In this document: in pieces, positions 17,946-27,034 of the stretch
How the letters are laid out: each line of letters opens with the position of its first letter
Numbering within the stretch: position 1 is the stretch's first letter
The notes under the pieces: generated by a model
The model's input: only the letters and a program-made list of their open reading frames with translations
Database searches by the model: none
Told to the model about the DNA's origin: nothing
Made by a program: the position numbers and the translations under genes
Source: an uncultured Bacteroidota bacterium
Lineage (GTDB): Bacteria; Bacteroidota; Bacteroidia; Chitinophagales; Chitinophagaceae
DNA length: 64,000 nt
NCBI GenBank assembly: GCA_903824725.1
Contig: CAIJXU010000013.1
Coordinates: forward strand, 1 to 64,000
Direction of reading: 5' to 3'

Positions 17946-20717
17946 TTAACGGCCACTAGTTTGAATAGCAGCTAACCAGTCTAGATTGAACTTATCTTCT
18001 TTTAATAATTGCTCAAGAGTGAGGTGCATTCTATATCTCCAATAATGTTTTGGATTCGCTGGAACATTGATTTGTTCTTCTTTTGGGTTGGTACGACGAA
18101 TAGCTCCATCTACGCCTAAGAAATCCTGTAATTGAAAAATGGACCACATGGCGGGTGAATATAAATGCTGTAATAATATGGCTTTATTAACCCATGGCTC
18201 ACAATATTCAGGGGCTTCCCCTTTTTGTCCGATTTCATGGTTAAAAAACTGTTGTGTTTTGTTTTTATCTTCCTCCCACCATCCACGAATCGTACTCGTA
18301 TCATGTGAACTTGGCGTTACGACACTTAAATAAGGTGCATCATTTGGATGGAAAAATGTTTTATTGCTGGCCTTGGGCATACGTTGCACTTCTAAACTTA
18401 AAATCCCTAAATGACGCATCACATCGGGCACACAATTTGGCACCAAGCCTAAATCTTCACCGCATATCAACATATTAGTTGATTTTTTGAGCATCGGTAA
18501 TTTATCTAATGCTTCCTTTTCCCATGCCTTATCCTGACGAATGAAAAAATAATTTATATATAAATCACGACAAATTTGTTTTGACTTTTCATCTAAATGT
18601 TGAAAAGAGGAAGTCGATTCCAAATTAAAACGGAAATGATATGTTTGAGCTATATCACCTTCAAATAAAATGACATTGCTTATTAAATCATATAAACCTT
18701 GTTTCATTTTATGATGCCATTCATCATCAGGCAATGTTTTAAAATGATTTTCAACTGCTCTTTGTGTTTGATACGCTGGCAATAGTTCATATTGTCCATG
18801 GGATATTGCCTTTACAAAATGTTGCTTTGCATAATCATTATCATATCCGAATATTTTTAATAAAACGGTCTCATTGATGAAGGGCTGAGTAAATCTGTAA
18901 TGATCGAATGCAACACCTTTTGTATTTAATTCTTGCATCGTTACAGGAATGGCAGGCACAAATCTGCCCATGATGCCTTCCACTTGATTCATTGGAATAC
19001 TCCATATTCTAAAAAATCCAAGTATGTGATCTACTCTAAATGCATCAAAATAAAAACTCATTTGCTCGAATCTCAATTTCCACCAACCATATTCATTGGA
19101 AGCCATCACTTCCCAATTGTAAGTAGGGAATCCCCAATTTTGACCTTTTATAGCAAAGTCATCTGGCGGCGCACCTGCTTGCATATCCATATGAAATAAA
19201 TCAGGATGCTGCCAAGCATCTGCACCATATCGATATACCCCAATAGGAATATCTCCTTTTAATATGACCCCATTTTCATGTGCATATTTTGAACTTGCAC
19301 TTAATTGTAAGTGTAAATGATATTGTACGAAATAATAAAAAGCAATATCAGCATAGGTCTTTGACTTAGGTGCCGTCAATGCATCAATGTCTGATTGCAC
19401 GAAAGTGGAATGTGATGCCCATGTATTAAAATCCACACTTCCATGCAAATCTCTTAAATATGAAAAAGCACTATAGGAAACCAACCAATGTTCATTTTGC
19501 TTGTAAAAAGATTTAAACCCTGCAGATGCTAAATCCTTTTTACCATTGATGGAATAAATTAATTTAAGTATTTCCCATTTTAATTTCATGACACCCTCGT
19601 AATCGATTTCATTTAGTGTATTTAATTTTTTCAAATCTTTTTGGAAAGGTTCCAATACACTAGATTGATCTTTCTTCAACATATCCTGCAATCTTATATA
19701 CATAGGATGCAATGCAAAAGCCGAGATAGCGGCATAAGGATAAGAGTCCTGCCATGTATGCGTTGCAGTGGTATCATTCAACGGCAATAATTGAATTAGC
19801 TTTAAACCAATTTTTTTAGACCAGTCTACTAAATATTTCAAATCTGCAAATTCACCAATACCTGCACTTTGATTAGATCGTAATGAAAATACAGGAATGG
19901 CTACGCCCGCCCCCTTCCAATGGGTATTGGGTAAGTGCGCAAATCCATCATTGATGATAACTAATTGATCCTTTGTAGTAGGATTATTTAATACTCTATT
20001 TTCTCCCTCTTCAAAACAAACAAATTCGTTTTTCTTAATGTCAAATACACCTAACTTATAATTAAAAGGAAAGCTTGCTTTACTCAAATCAAGACTTACT
20101 TCAAAATAAGTAGCCTCCGCCACTTTAGTTAACAATGGAGGATTTTTTACTTTCCATTGACCCACTTCAACTGCATCTCCAACAATACATAAAGTTTGAT
20201 TGGGCTCCATCAATGGTGCCTTGGCCCTAAAAATATGTGTTGTATTATTTTCAATTCCGTTGGATGGCTTTTGATGTAAGGTGGGAGGTATTAAAACATG
20301 AACAAATGGTTCGGTATAAAATACATTTTCAGGATAGCCTGTATAATTCCATGCATCCAGTAATACGAGCTCCTTGCTATTTACTCTATTAGGATTAAAA
20401 ATTTTATCATTGCCCCAATCGTACACCTTGGTGCCATCTGGATTTAATATAAAATAATGATAAGTGATTTTATCATATGCTTGGTATTCATTAAAATCTA
20501 AATGCAATACCCAATAGGAATCATTTAAAAATGTCAAGGGAATCGCGTTCTCAATTAGATTATTGCCTAATAAAGGATGGTCGCCATATATATAAATTAT
20601 TTGACCGTAGGTCGTTTGGTATTTTAGATGAAAACTGACCCTTTTTAGTGTATTTTTTTTACCTAAAGCATTATTCAACACCCCCATTTCATTTTCAACA
20701 GTCTGCATATCAAGCAA
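17946..20717 (-). CDS. malQ: 4-alpha-glucanotransferase, DPE2 type with two N-terminal CBM20 domains (GH77)
   Basis: A 923-residue amylomaltase that transfers glucosyl units between maltose or maltodextrins and glycan acceptors. Two starch-binding CBM20-like domains lie at about 26-110 and 158-255, with segments such as IYIYGDHPLLGNN and LCIVGDAVEVGQWK. GH77 begins near 265 (IPVFSLRSNQSAGIGEF). The nucleophile segment is FRVDHILGFFRIW, the acid/base is in LICGEDLGLVPNCV, and the third acidic residue is in SSHDTSTIRGWWEE. The size and tandem CBM20 layout match the plant cytosolic DPE2 type rather than the ~500-residue classical MalQ. It has no signal peptide. Upstream lie an inverted repeat and two motifs shared with the sugar transporter genes at 49.9 and 52.8 kb. 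Confidence 0.95.
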   Translation of the reverse strand: MLDMQTVENEMGVLNNALGKKNTLKRVSFHLKYQTTYGQIIYIYGDHPLLGNNLIENAIPLTFLNDSYWVLHLDFNEYQAYDKITYHYFILNPDGTKVYDWGNDKIFNPNRVNSKELVLLDAWNYTGYPENVFYTEPFVHVLIPPTLHQKPSNGIENNTTHIFRAKAPLMEPNQTLCIVGDAVEVGQWKVKNPPLLTKVAEATYFEVSLDLSKASFPFNYKLGVFDIKKNEFVCFEEGENRVLNNPTTKDQLVIINDGFAHLPNTHWKGAGVAIPVFSLRSNQSAGIGEFADLKYLVDWSKKIGLKLIQLLPLNDTTATHTWQDSYPYAAISAFALHPMYIRLQDMLKKDQSSVLEPFQKDLKKLNTLNEIDYEGVMKLKWEILKLIYSINGKKDLASAGFKSFYKQNEHWLVSYSAFSYLRDLHGSVDFNTWASHSTFVQSDIDALTAPKSKTYADIAFYYFVQYHLHLQLSASSKYAHENGVILKGDIPIGVYRYGADAWQHPDLFHMDMQAGAPPDDFAIKGQNWGFPTYNWEVMASNEYGWWKLRFEQMSFYFDAFRVDHILGFFRIWSIPMNQVEGIMGRFVPAIPVTMQELNTKGVAFDHYRFTQPFINETVLLKIFGYDNDYAKQHFVKAISHGQYELLPAYQTQRAVENHFKTLPDDEWHHKMKQGLYDLISNVILFEGDIAQTYHFRFNLESTSSFQHLDEKSKQICRDLYINYFFIRQDKAWEKEALDKLPMLKKSTNMLICGEDLGLVPNCVPDVMRHLGILSLEVQRMPKASNKTFFHPNDAPYLSVVTPSSHDTSTIRGWWEEDKNKTQQFFNHEIGQKGEAPEYCEPWVNKAILLQHLYSPAMWSIFQLQDFLGVDGAIRRTNPKEEQINVPANPKHYWRYRMHLTLEQLLKEDKFNLDWLAAIQTSGR

Positions 20718-20728
20718 TTTTGCAATTC

Positions 20729-20789
20729 AATCGTTTTGTCACAAAAATGTGACAAGTGCCCATAAAGATAAAATAATAGTGTGTAAAAC
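20729..20789 (-). promoter_or_regulatory. malQ upstream regulatory elements, including TTGTCAC-N6-GTGACAA
   Basis: Read toward malQ, the region has GTTTTACAC (20789-20781), a TATCTTTA box resembling the -7 consensus, then a 7-bp perfect inverted repeat TTGTCAC-AAAAAT-GTGACAA (20736-20755 in plus orientation) overlapping AAAACGATT (20737-20729), 12 bases before the ATG. The repeat sits where transcription would start, as expected for an operator. Close relatives of the two 9-base motifs occur before both sugar transporter genes. Confidence 0.45.
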
Positions 20790-20879
20790 GAACACATTAA
20801 GCTAAAAAATTGTTTCATTTTGTATGGGTAAGCTTATAAATTTGTATATTGCTTATTATCAATAGTTTATGGATTATTA

Positions 20880-21350
20880 ATGGATAAAATTATTATATAT
20901 ACCGACGGATCATCAAGGGGTAACCCCGGCCCAGGAGGCTATGGAGCTATATTAATGTGGGGTGAAAAAGTAAAAGAGTTATCTGAGGCTTATCGAAAAA
21001 CCACCAATAATCGGATGGAATTATTAGCTGTCATTAAAGCATTACTGTCGATCAAAAAAAAGGAATTGCCCATTCACATATATACCGATAGTAAATATGT
21101 AGTGGAATCGGTCGAAAAAAAATGGCTAGACAATTGGATTAAAACAAATTTCAAAGGCGGTAAAAAGAACAAAGACTTATGGTTACAATATCATAAAATA
21201 GCCGGTCCCTTTCAAATTAAATTTCATTGGGTAAAGGGGCATGCCAATAATGCATTTAATAATAGATGTGACGAATTAGCTACCCTAGCTGCAGACAATG
21301 GCCCTTGGCAAATTGATGCAGAATTTGAAGCAATGAAAAACGAATCCTAG
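20880..21350 (+). CDS. rnhA: Ribonuclease HI
   Basis: A 156-residue endonuclease that cuts the RNA strand of RNA:DNA hybrids. The four catalytic carboxylates are all visible: Asp in IYTDGSSRGNPG, Glu in NNRMELLAVIKAL, Asp in IYTDSKYVVE and Asp in RCDELATLAA. The handle region KKWLDNWIKTNFKGGKKNKDLW and HWVKGHANN confirm the bacterial RnhA type. It is divergent from malQ and converges with the DUF6580-like gene, with seven bases between the stop codons. Confidence 0.97.
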   Translation: MDKIIIYTDGSSRGNPGPGGYGAILMWGEKVKELSEAYRKTTNNRMELLAVIKALLSIKKKELPIHIYTDSKYVVESVEKKWLDNWIKTNFKGGKKNKDLWLQYHKIAGPFQIKFHWVKGHANNAFNNRCDELATLAADNGPWQIDAEFEAMKNES

Positions 21351-21357
21351 GAAAAAA

Positions 21358-21912
21358 TTATAGGCTTTTGAATTGAGGCACCATAAATCGGAAGCCTCCA
21401 AATAATACACCTCCGAACACTAAAGTTCCTGCAACACTATATGGATAAAAAGGCAAACCATCCACCATGGTTTGAACCAATCCTGTCATATTAATTGCAT
21501 GATGGTAACCACCTCCTTGCGCCCAAACTAAAAAATTAGAAAGCAAAAAATAAGCAGTAGGTGCAGATAAAAAACCAAGAATATATTTTGATAATTTATT
21601 GCTTTGTAATCCAAAACCAAATACAGCAGTACCAGCAATTAATACATAATTTAAAAGTTGACCACTGTAAAAACCTTGAATAGGTGACAAATGATAATTA
21701 AACAAAACTTGATAAATCAAATCAGAAATAAACATAGAGATGATCGGCAATAAAAAAGCATATTGTTTTTTAGTTGCAAATAAAGATCCCCCAAATAAGG
21801 CAATGGCAATTTGTGGAGCGAACCCATAAGGACGACCAGGCAATACACGATATAATGCGCTTGTCGCAACCATGATGATTAAAGCAAGAATGATTTGTTT
21901 ATTTAATTTCAT
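21358..21912 (-). CDS. DUF6580-like integral membrane protein
   Basis: A 184-residue membrane protein with about five hydrophobic segments and the N-terminal signature ALYRVLPGRPYGFAPQIAIALFGGS. That pattern, with a conserved Arg/Pro-rich turn followed by FAP and a GGS helix start, fits the DUF6580 family of small multi-pass proteins; some relatives are described as transporter-like, but the substrate is not known. It has no partner genes: rnhA converges on one side and manA lies upstream on the same strand at 120 bases. Confidence 0.65.
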   Translation of the reverse strand: MKLNKQIILALIIMVATSALYRVLPGRPYGFAPQIAIALFGGSLFATKKQYAFLLPIISMFISDLIYQVLFNYHLSPIQGFYSGQLLNYVLIAGTAVFGFGLQSNKLSKYILGFLSAPTAYFLLSNFLVWAQGGGYHHAINMTGLVQTMVDGLPFYPYSVAGTLVFGGVLFGGFRFMVPQFKSL

Positions 21913-22032
21913 TTTTTATTTTTTTCGATGGGTTCTGCCCTAGGTCAATTAAGTCTAAATTGAATAGGTTTTCAAAAATAAGGATTCAAGTTAACATTGT
22001 AGAATTTACATTTTCCTCAAATGTGAATAACC

Positions 22033-23223
22033 CTATGGGACATAGGATTTAAATAACACGCTAGCTGTTATGGCTTTTAATGAAATCCCTTGTCCGGCGG
22101 GCAACATGACTGCCTCCCCTGCTTTTACAGAGAGCTCCTCCACCTGCAATTCCCCCTCCGTCACCAACAAGATTTCCAAGGAATCACTGTTCATTGTATA
22201 GCTTTCCCCTTCGGGTATGGTTATTTTTGTGATGCCAAAATCTGGGACAGGACATGCATATTCGGTTTCAAAATCATTGCGCTTTTGCCCTTTTAAGATG
22301 GATGGATAAGTGGGTTTAAATTTTACCTGTTGTATCAATTCGTTTATATCTATATGTTTAGAGGTAAGCCCGCCCCTTAATACATTATCACTATTGGCCA
22401 TCAATTCCATATTTTGACCTTCTAAATAAGCATGTAATAATCCTGCACCTTGAAAAATACCTTCATACTTTGAAAGATGCACAATGTTTAAAATATAAAT
22501 GGAAAAAATTCCTTTGTCAATATTTTGATTTGGCACTTCCCCATTATAATATTGATTCGCCCACCAGTGAGGATGTGTTTTGTCAACTGATCCACTTTTT
22601 ACCGAAGTCACTGCATCCATCATCAATGGTTTTAAAATACGGTCCGCATCCTCCGATGATAATTGCATAAAAAAACGATATAGCCCTTCATAATCAACCC
22701 CTCTAAAATGATCTTGTAGTGGATGAAAATAAAAAAATGCTTGCAAGCGTTGTTCCAATAATTCAGGGGCTAAAAAACCATGTAATAACCAAAAGTCACT
22801 TAAAGCCACCATCACTTCGGGCTTGTGATTTTGATCCTTGTAATTTCTATTAAATGCATCCAAACTAATGCCGGCAGCTTGCTCTTTTTCAAAACCAATA
22901 ATGGCATTTTTTTTATCTGGATGCGCTTGAATGCTTAACATTTTAGCGACATCTAAAATTTTAAACAAATATGGAAGCATGCCAAATTCAGCATGTGTTT
23001 TTAAACCTAACAAAGTGGATGCGTTATTTTGTATCATTTGATCTAATGGCATGATCCCCTCTTTTGTCATCACTTCTGACACTGCCGCAGGGTGTGCCCC
23101 CATCCAATATTCAGCAAATGGTTGTTGTGCGCTATTATCAATGCCCATCAAGTGTGGTATAAATTGTTGACCACCCCAGTCATAATGCCTATGTTTTCCT
23201 TGTAATTTATACGCTTTTTGCAT
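22033..23223 (-). CDS. manA: Mannose-6-phosphate isomerase, class I
   Basis: A 396-residue zinc-dependent aldose-ketose isomerase interconverting mannose 6-phosphate and fructose 6-phosphate. The metal site signature is SIQAHPDKK, the substrate-side segment is NHKPEVMVALSDFWLLHGF, and the C-terminal cupin contains GLLHAYLEGQNMELMANSDNVLRGGLTSK. Length fits the type I family. It links mannose and polysaccharide precursor metabolism to glycolysis and suits the sugar-oriented gene content of this window, although it is not in an operon with those genes. Confidence 0.95.
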   Translation of the reverse strand: MQKAYKLQGKHRHYDWGGQQFIPHLMGIDNSAQQPFAEYWMGAHPAAVSEVMTKEGIMPLDQMIQNNASTLLGLKTHAEFGMLPYLFKILDVAKMLSIQAHPDKKNAIIGFEKEQAAGISLDAFNRNYKDQNHKPEVMVALSDFWLLHGFLAPELLEQRLQAFFYFHPLQDHFRGVDYEGLYRFFMQLSSEDADRILKPLMMDAVTSVKSGSVDKTHPHWWANQYYNGEVPNQNIDKGIFSIYILNIVHLSKYEGIFQGAGLLHAYLEGQNMELMANSDNVLRGGLTSKHIDINELIQQVKFKPTYPSILKGQKRNDFETEYACPVPDFGITKITIPEGESYTMNSDSLEILLVTEGELQVEELSVKAGEAVMLPAGQGISLKAITASVLFKSYVP

Positions 23224-23263
23224 GTATTAAATTCCGTTATGTTTAAACCAAATAACCAATAAA

Positions 23264-23617
23264 ATGAATAACAAAGATACTGGGTTTTTGGGCGAAAACA
23301 TAACTGCGGACTACCTAACAAAAAATGGTTTTGAAATTTTACACCGTAATTGGCGCTGCAAACACCTTGAAATTGACATCATTGCAAGTAAGGATGGGCT
23401 ACTTCATATTATTGAAGTTAAAACAAGGAGTTCTATTCAGTTTGGCTATCCTGAGCAAAGTATCCATCCTCAAAAAATGCAATTTCTAAAAAACGCAGCA
23501 GCCCTATTCCAATATCAATATCCTATATGGAAATACTTACAATTTGATGTTGCAGCTATCCTACTCAATCCTTACAATGAATGGGAATTATTATTTATTG
23601 AAGATGTTTATTTTTGA
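23264..23617 (+). CDS. YraN / UPF0102 family protein, nuclease-like fold
   Basis: A 117-residue protein of the YraN family. It shows the family pattern GxxGE...A..YL..NGFEILHRNWRC, then EIDIIASKDGLLHIIEVKTR, where Asp, Glu and Lys form a PD-(D/E)xK-type nuclease core (D-I-I, E-V-K). No biochemical role is established for the family in most bacteria, and many bacteria keep it near rnhB or dprA. Here it sits alone, divergent from manA, with an SDR gene following on the same strand. Confidence 0.88.
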   Translation: MNNKDTGFLGENITADYLTKNGFEILHRNWRCKHLEIDIIASKDGLLHIIEVKTRSSIQFGYPEQSIHPQKMQFLKNAAALFQYQYPIWKYLQFDVAAILLNPYNEWELLFIEDVYF

Positions 23618-23691
23618 TTTTTTAGTCTTCCTATTATTGGGTAAATTGTAGAGACAAATGCGGCATTTCATCTACCCTTCAATTTTTATTT

Positions 23692-24501
23692 ATGAGCCAA
23701 ATTAAATCTAAAAATGCGTTAATTACAGGAGGTGCCTCAGGTATTGGAAAATTAATGGGATTGCAATTATTGCAAAAAGGGCTTTCTACTTTAGTCATTT
23801 GGGATGTCAACGAATCCTTAATGCAATCCACGGCTAATGAATTGACACAGTTGGGTTTCAAAGTGTTTACTTATGTAGTTGATGTTATGAATACGCAGCA
23901 AGTCATTGATACAAGTTTACTCGTAAAAAAGGAAGTAGGGAAAATTGATATACTTATTAATAATGCAGGTATTATTGTCGGCAAATTTTTTATTGACCAC
24001 TCACATTCAGATATTGATAAAACGATGGGTATAAATAGTCTTGCATTAATGCATATTACAAAAGCATTTTTAGGGGAGATGATTCAAACTAAGGAAGGGC
24101 ATATTGTAAATATTGCCTCTGCTGCAGGTATGGTGAGCAATCCTAAAATGAGTGTGTATGTGGCAAGTAAATTCGCAGTCATTGGTTGGAGTGATTCATT
24201 GCGTCTTGAAATGGAAAATGCGAATACGAATGTGAAAATTACTACAGTCACTCCTTTTTATATCAGCACGGGTATGTTCGATGGCGTTAAAAGTAGGATC
24301 GTTCCCATTGTAACGCCACAAAAAGCAGTTGATAAAATTATTAAGGGTATTGAAAACAATCAACTTTATGTCCGTATGCCAGGCATTGTCTATATTATAT
24401 ACTTGGTAAAAGGACTATTACCCATTCGTTGGTTTGATACAGTAGTTGGTCGTTGGTTTGGAATGCATCAAAGCATGGATGAATTCAAGGGTCGTTCTTA
24501 A
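23692..24501 (+). CDS. Short-chain dehydrogenase/reductase with C-terminal membrane-associated region
   Basis: A 269-residue classical SDR. The NAD(P) motif is TGGASGIG near residue 13, followed by NNAG near 91 and the catalytic Ser in NIASAAG with YVASK (Tyr and Lys) around 154-158. The last ~45 residues (GIVYIIYLVKGLLPIRWFDTVVG) are hydrophobic and similar to the tail of RetSDR2/DHRS-type lipid-active SDRs, which suggests peripheral membrane attachment and a lipid-like substrate. Substrate and cofactor preference are not determinable from the sequence alone; the Asp after the second strand (WDVNES) favours NAD. Confidence 0.82.
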   Translation: MSQIKSKNALITGGASGIGKLMGLQLLQKGLSTLVIWDVNESLMQSTANELTQLGFKVFTYVVDVMNTQQVIDTSLLVKKEVGKIDILINNAGIIVGKFFIDHSHSDIDKTMGINSLALMHITKAFLGEMIQTKEGHIVNIASAAGMVSNPKMSVYVASKFAVIGWSDSLRLEMENANTNVKITTVTPFYISTGMFDGVKSRIVPIVTPQKAVDKIIKGIENNQLYVRMPGIVYIIYLVKGLLPIRWFDTVVGRWFGMHQSMDEFKGRS

Positions 24502-24507
24502 ATAAGA

Positions 24508-25005
24508 TTAATTTAAGATGGCTTGCATTTTTTCGACCATTTTATAAGTGGCTGGGCACAATTCCACATTTTGTTGATGGACATGTAAATAATCAATCAC
24601 TTTCTTTTTTCCAAAATGAGGAAATCCAGCACAATCAGCTGGACGTACTTCATATATATTACACTTATTTGTTTTCAAATTTAAAAACTGACATGGGGTT
24701 ACTTTGTTCAACCAATCCTTGTCCTTTTTATCATAAGTCAACCACTCCTTTTTAAAAGCAGCAGCAGTTGTATTCAAATGTGAAGCGATCCGTTTAATAT
24801 CCGTATTGGTAAAAGTAGGTGTCATAGTTTTGCAGCAATTGGCGCAACTCAAACAATCTACTTCCTTCCAAACCTGAGCGCTTACTTTTTCTGCATTGGT
24901 ATCCCAGCCTTTTGGATTTTGCTTTCCTATTTTGGTTAAAAAAGTTTTTAATTGTTTTCTGTTGTGTCTTACTTTCTGCTTAAATGACCTTAAATTTACT
25001 TTCAT
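24508..25005 (-). CDS. YkgJ-type cysteine-cluster protein (UPF0153)
   Basis: A 165-residue small protein with the family's cysteine pattern: CLSCANCC at about 51-58, and CQFLNLKTNKCNIYEVRPADC further on. These residues are expected to bind zinc or an Fe-S cluster. The N-terminus is basic and helical (VNLRSFKQKVRHNRKQLKTF), which is common in the phylum's version of the family. The function is unknown. Stop codons of this gene and the SDR are six bases apart. Confidence 0.82.
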   Translation of the reverse strand: MKVNLRSFKQKVRHNRKQLKTFLTKIGKQNPKGWDTNAEKVSAQVWKEVDCLSCANCCKTMTPTFTNTDIKRIASHLNTTAAAFKKEWLTYDKKDKDWLNKVTPCQFLNLKTNKCNIYEVRPADCAGFPHFGKKKVIDYLHVHQQNVELCPATYKMVEKMQAILN

Positions 25006-25070
25006 ATTATGTTTAATCTAGCGCGAAATAAAATCATTATAGCTTAACCATCAAATCTATTATCAGTATC

Positions 25071-25979
25071 ATGCATTGGGCTATCTATAAAAAAGGTTTT
25101 AAAGCATTTTTGCAACTAGAGAAATCACTAAGCGACCACTCTGTCGAAGCTTATCTTAGAGATATTGATAAATTATCCAACTATTTAGTCACCAACGAAG
25201 CAGGCATTAGCCCTGCCGAAGTGACTTTGCAACATTTACAATCCTTTATTCAATGTATAGGGCAAATGGAAATGGCCCCTACCTCTCAAGCAAGAATCAT
25301 TTCAGGTATCAAATCTTTTTTTAAGTATTGCTTATTAGAACAAATTTGCACCATCAACCCTACCACACTTTTACCCTCTCCTAAAACGAGGCGCAAACTA
25401 CCTGATGTATTAAGTTTTGAAGAAATTGAACAAATTATTGCACAAATAGATTTAAGTAAACCCGAAGGGGGGCGCAACAAAGCCATACTTGAAACAATGT
25501 ATAGTTCTGGCCTTAGGGTCACCGAAGCCATTCAGTTAAAAATTTCATGCTTATACCTTGATGTAGGATTTATTAGAGTCATTGGAAAAGGAGATAAAGA
25601 AAGATTGGTCCCTATTGGATCTGATGCCATAAAATATATAAAACTTTATAAGGATACCATTCGTGTGCACCAAACCCCTGCCAAAAACAGTGAGGATATC
25701 CTTTTTTTAAATAATCGTGGCAAAGGCCTTAGCAGGGTAATGATTTTTTACATTATTAAGGACTTAATTAAAAAGTCGGGTATCACTAAGTCCATTTCAC
25801 CTCATAGTTTTAGGCATTCTTTTGCCACTCATTTAGTGGAAGGCGGTGCCGACTTGAGGGCTGTTCAAGAGATGTTGGGGCATGAAAGCATCACCACCAC
25901 CGAAATTTACACTCATTTAAATAGGGAATTTTTAAGAGACACATTGGACCGTTTTCATCCTGCTTTTCATAAAAAATAA
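25071..25979 (+). CDS. xerD: Tyrosine recombinase XerD-type
   Basis: A 302-residue site-specific recombinase. The N-terminal SAM-like core-binding domain covers about 1-95. The catalytic domain carries the full set Arg149 (SSGLRVTE), Lys173 (GKGDKER), His245-x-x-Arg248 (SPHSFRHSF), His271 (LGHESI) and nucleophile Tyr280 (EIYTHL). Length and motif spacing match housekeeping XerC/XerD proteins that resolve chromosome dimers at dif rather than phage integrases. XerC versus XerD cannot be settled with certainty here; XerD is more likely from the overall pattern. Although tRNA-Leu lies 0.9 kb downstream, no element boundaries are visible. Confidence 0.88.
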   Translation: MHWAIYKKGFKAFLQLEKSLSDHSVEAYLRDIDKLSNYLVTNEAGISPAEVTLQHLQSFIQCIGQMEMAPTSQARIISGIKSFFKYCLLEQICTINPTTLLPSPKTRRKLPDVLSFEEIEQIIAQIDLSKPEGGRNKAILETMYSSGLRVTEAIQLKISCLYLDVGFIRVIGKGDKERLVPIGSDAIKYIKLYKDTIRVHQTPAKNSEDILFLNNRGKGLSRVMIFYIIKDLIKKSGITKSISPHSFRHSFATHLVEGGADLRAVQEMLGHESITTTEIYTHLNREFLRDTLDRFHPAFHKK

Positions 25980-26029
25980 CAACAAAATCCCTAAAAAACG
26001 CCTAGGTTTGTTGTCTAAAATTTATCTAA

Positions 26030-26872
26030 ATGAAAAAATTACTTTTAATTATTGGAACTTTTATGAGCTTAGTTGCAGGTGCGCAAGTTAAAATGCCAGC
26101 CGCTAGTCCTACTCAAACATTAAGTCAAGACTTTGGTCTAGGAAAAATTGAAATCGTTTACTCAAGACCAAGTTTAAAAGGTCGTCCGGTTTTTGGAAAA
26201 GGTACTTTGTTAGCTCCGGTGGGTCAAGTATGGCGTACAGGTGCGAACGGCGCAACTAAAATAACTTTTTCTGATCCTGTTACCATCGGTGGTAAATTAT
26301 TGCCAGCAGGTGCTTATGGATTGTTTACTATTCCTGGTGAAACAGAATGGACTATTATTTTTAATACCAATTCTAAAGGTTGGGGAAGTTTTGAATATAA
26401 AGAAACAGAAGATGTGGTTCGTTTAAAAGTAAAACCTGAAACTACAAGCAATAACACGGAGACTTTTGGAATGAACATAGGCAATATCACTGCCGAAACT
26501 GCTAGCATTGATTTAAAATGGGGTAAAGTATTGGTTAGTATTCCTATTGCAACAGATATCAAACCTACTGTTCGTAAACAAGTAGAAGCATCACTTGCAG
26601 GAACTAATATCAATTCAAACACATACGCAACTGCCGCTAATTTTTATTTTGATTTAGACAAAGATTATGCAAAAACTTTGACAAACGTGAACAAAGCCAT
26701 TGAGACCAATGCAAAAGCATATTGGTTGTTTTTATTAAAAGGGAAAGCACAAAAATTATTAGGAGATAAAGCAGGTGCGAAAGAAAGTGCTACTACTTGC
26801 ATTAAACTTGCAACTGAAGCAAAAAATGATGATTATGTTCGTTCTGCAAATGAAGTATTAAAAGGATTATAG
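26030..26872 (+). CDS. Exported DUF2911 protein with C-terminal TPR-like region
   Basis: A 280-residue secreted protein. Residues 1-19 are a signal peptide (MKKLLLIIGTFMSLVAGAQ). The DUF2911 domain covers about 22-170, with its hallmark segments IEIVYSRPSLKGRPVFG, VWRTGANGATKITFSDPV and PAGAYGLFTIPG. The C-terminal ~85 residues are helical and resemble a tetratricopeptide pair (YWLFLLKGKAQKLLGDKAGAKES). The family is abundant in Bacteroidota and has no known reaction. It is followed by tRNA-Leu(GAG). Confidence 0.85.
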   Translation: MKKLLLIIGTFMSLVAGAQVKMPAASPTQTLSQDFGLGKIEIVYSRPSLKGRPVFGKGTLLAPVGQVWRTGANGATKITFSDPVTIGGKLLPAGAYGLFTIPGETEWTIIFNTNSKGWGSFEYKETEDVVRLKVKPETTSNNTETFGMNIGNITAETASIDLKWGKVLVSIPIATDIKPTVRKQVEASLAGTNINSNTYATAANFYFDLDKDYAKTLTNVNKAIETNAKAYWLFLLKGKAQKLLGDKAGAKESATTCIKLATEAKNDDYVRSANEVLKGL

Positions 26873-26903
26873 TTTTCATCCATTCAGCTACTTATAAATG
26901 GAT

Positions 26904-26990
26904 GCGGAGGTGGCGAAATTGGTAGACGCACTACCTTGAGGTGGTAGCGCCCATAAACCGGGCGTGGGAGTTCGAGTCTCCTCTTCCGCA
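26904..26990 (+). tRNA. tRNA-Leu (anticodon GAG)
   Basis: The acceptor stem GCGGAGG pairs with CTTCCGC (26983-26989) with one G-U pair, and A26990 is the discriminator. The D arm has GGTAGACGC. The anticodon stem is CTACC/GGTAG, with GAG at 26938-26940, which reads CUC and CUU. A long variable arm and GTTCGAGTC T-loop follow. Its 87 bases fit a class II tRNA. CCA is not encoded. Confidence 0.95.
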
Positions 26991-26993
26991 CAA

Positions 26994-27034
26994 AGCCCAT
27001 TCAACCCGAAGTTTCGCGGTGAATGGGCTTTTTT
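26994..27034 (+). terminator. Rho-independent terminator after tRNA-Leu(GAG)
   Basis: AGCCCATTCA (26994-27003) pairs perfectly with TGAATGGGCT (27020-27029), followed by TTTTT to 27034. The T run touches the stop codon of the opposing phosphopantetheinyl transferase gene. Confidence 0.88.

Noticed and set aside
25071..27034. Tyrosine recombinase near a tRNA-Leu as a sign of an integrated element
   Set aside because: Sequence type and length fit housekeeping XerC/XerD, the gene between is an ordinary DUF2911 protein, and no direct repeat of the tRNA end or cargo genes is visible.
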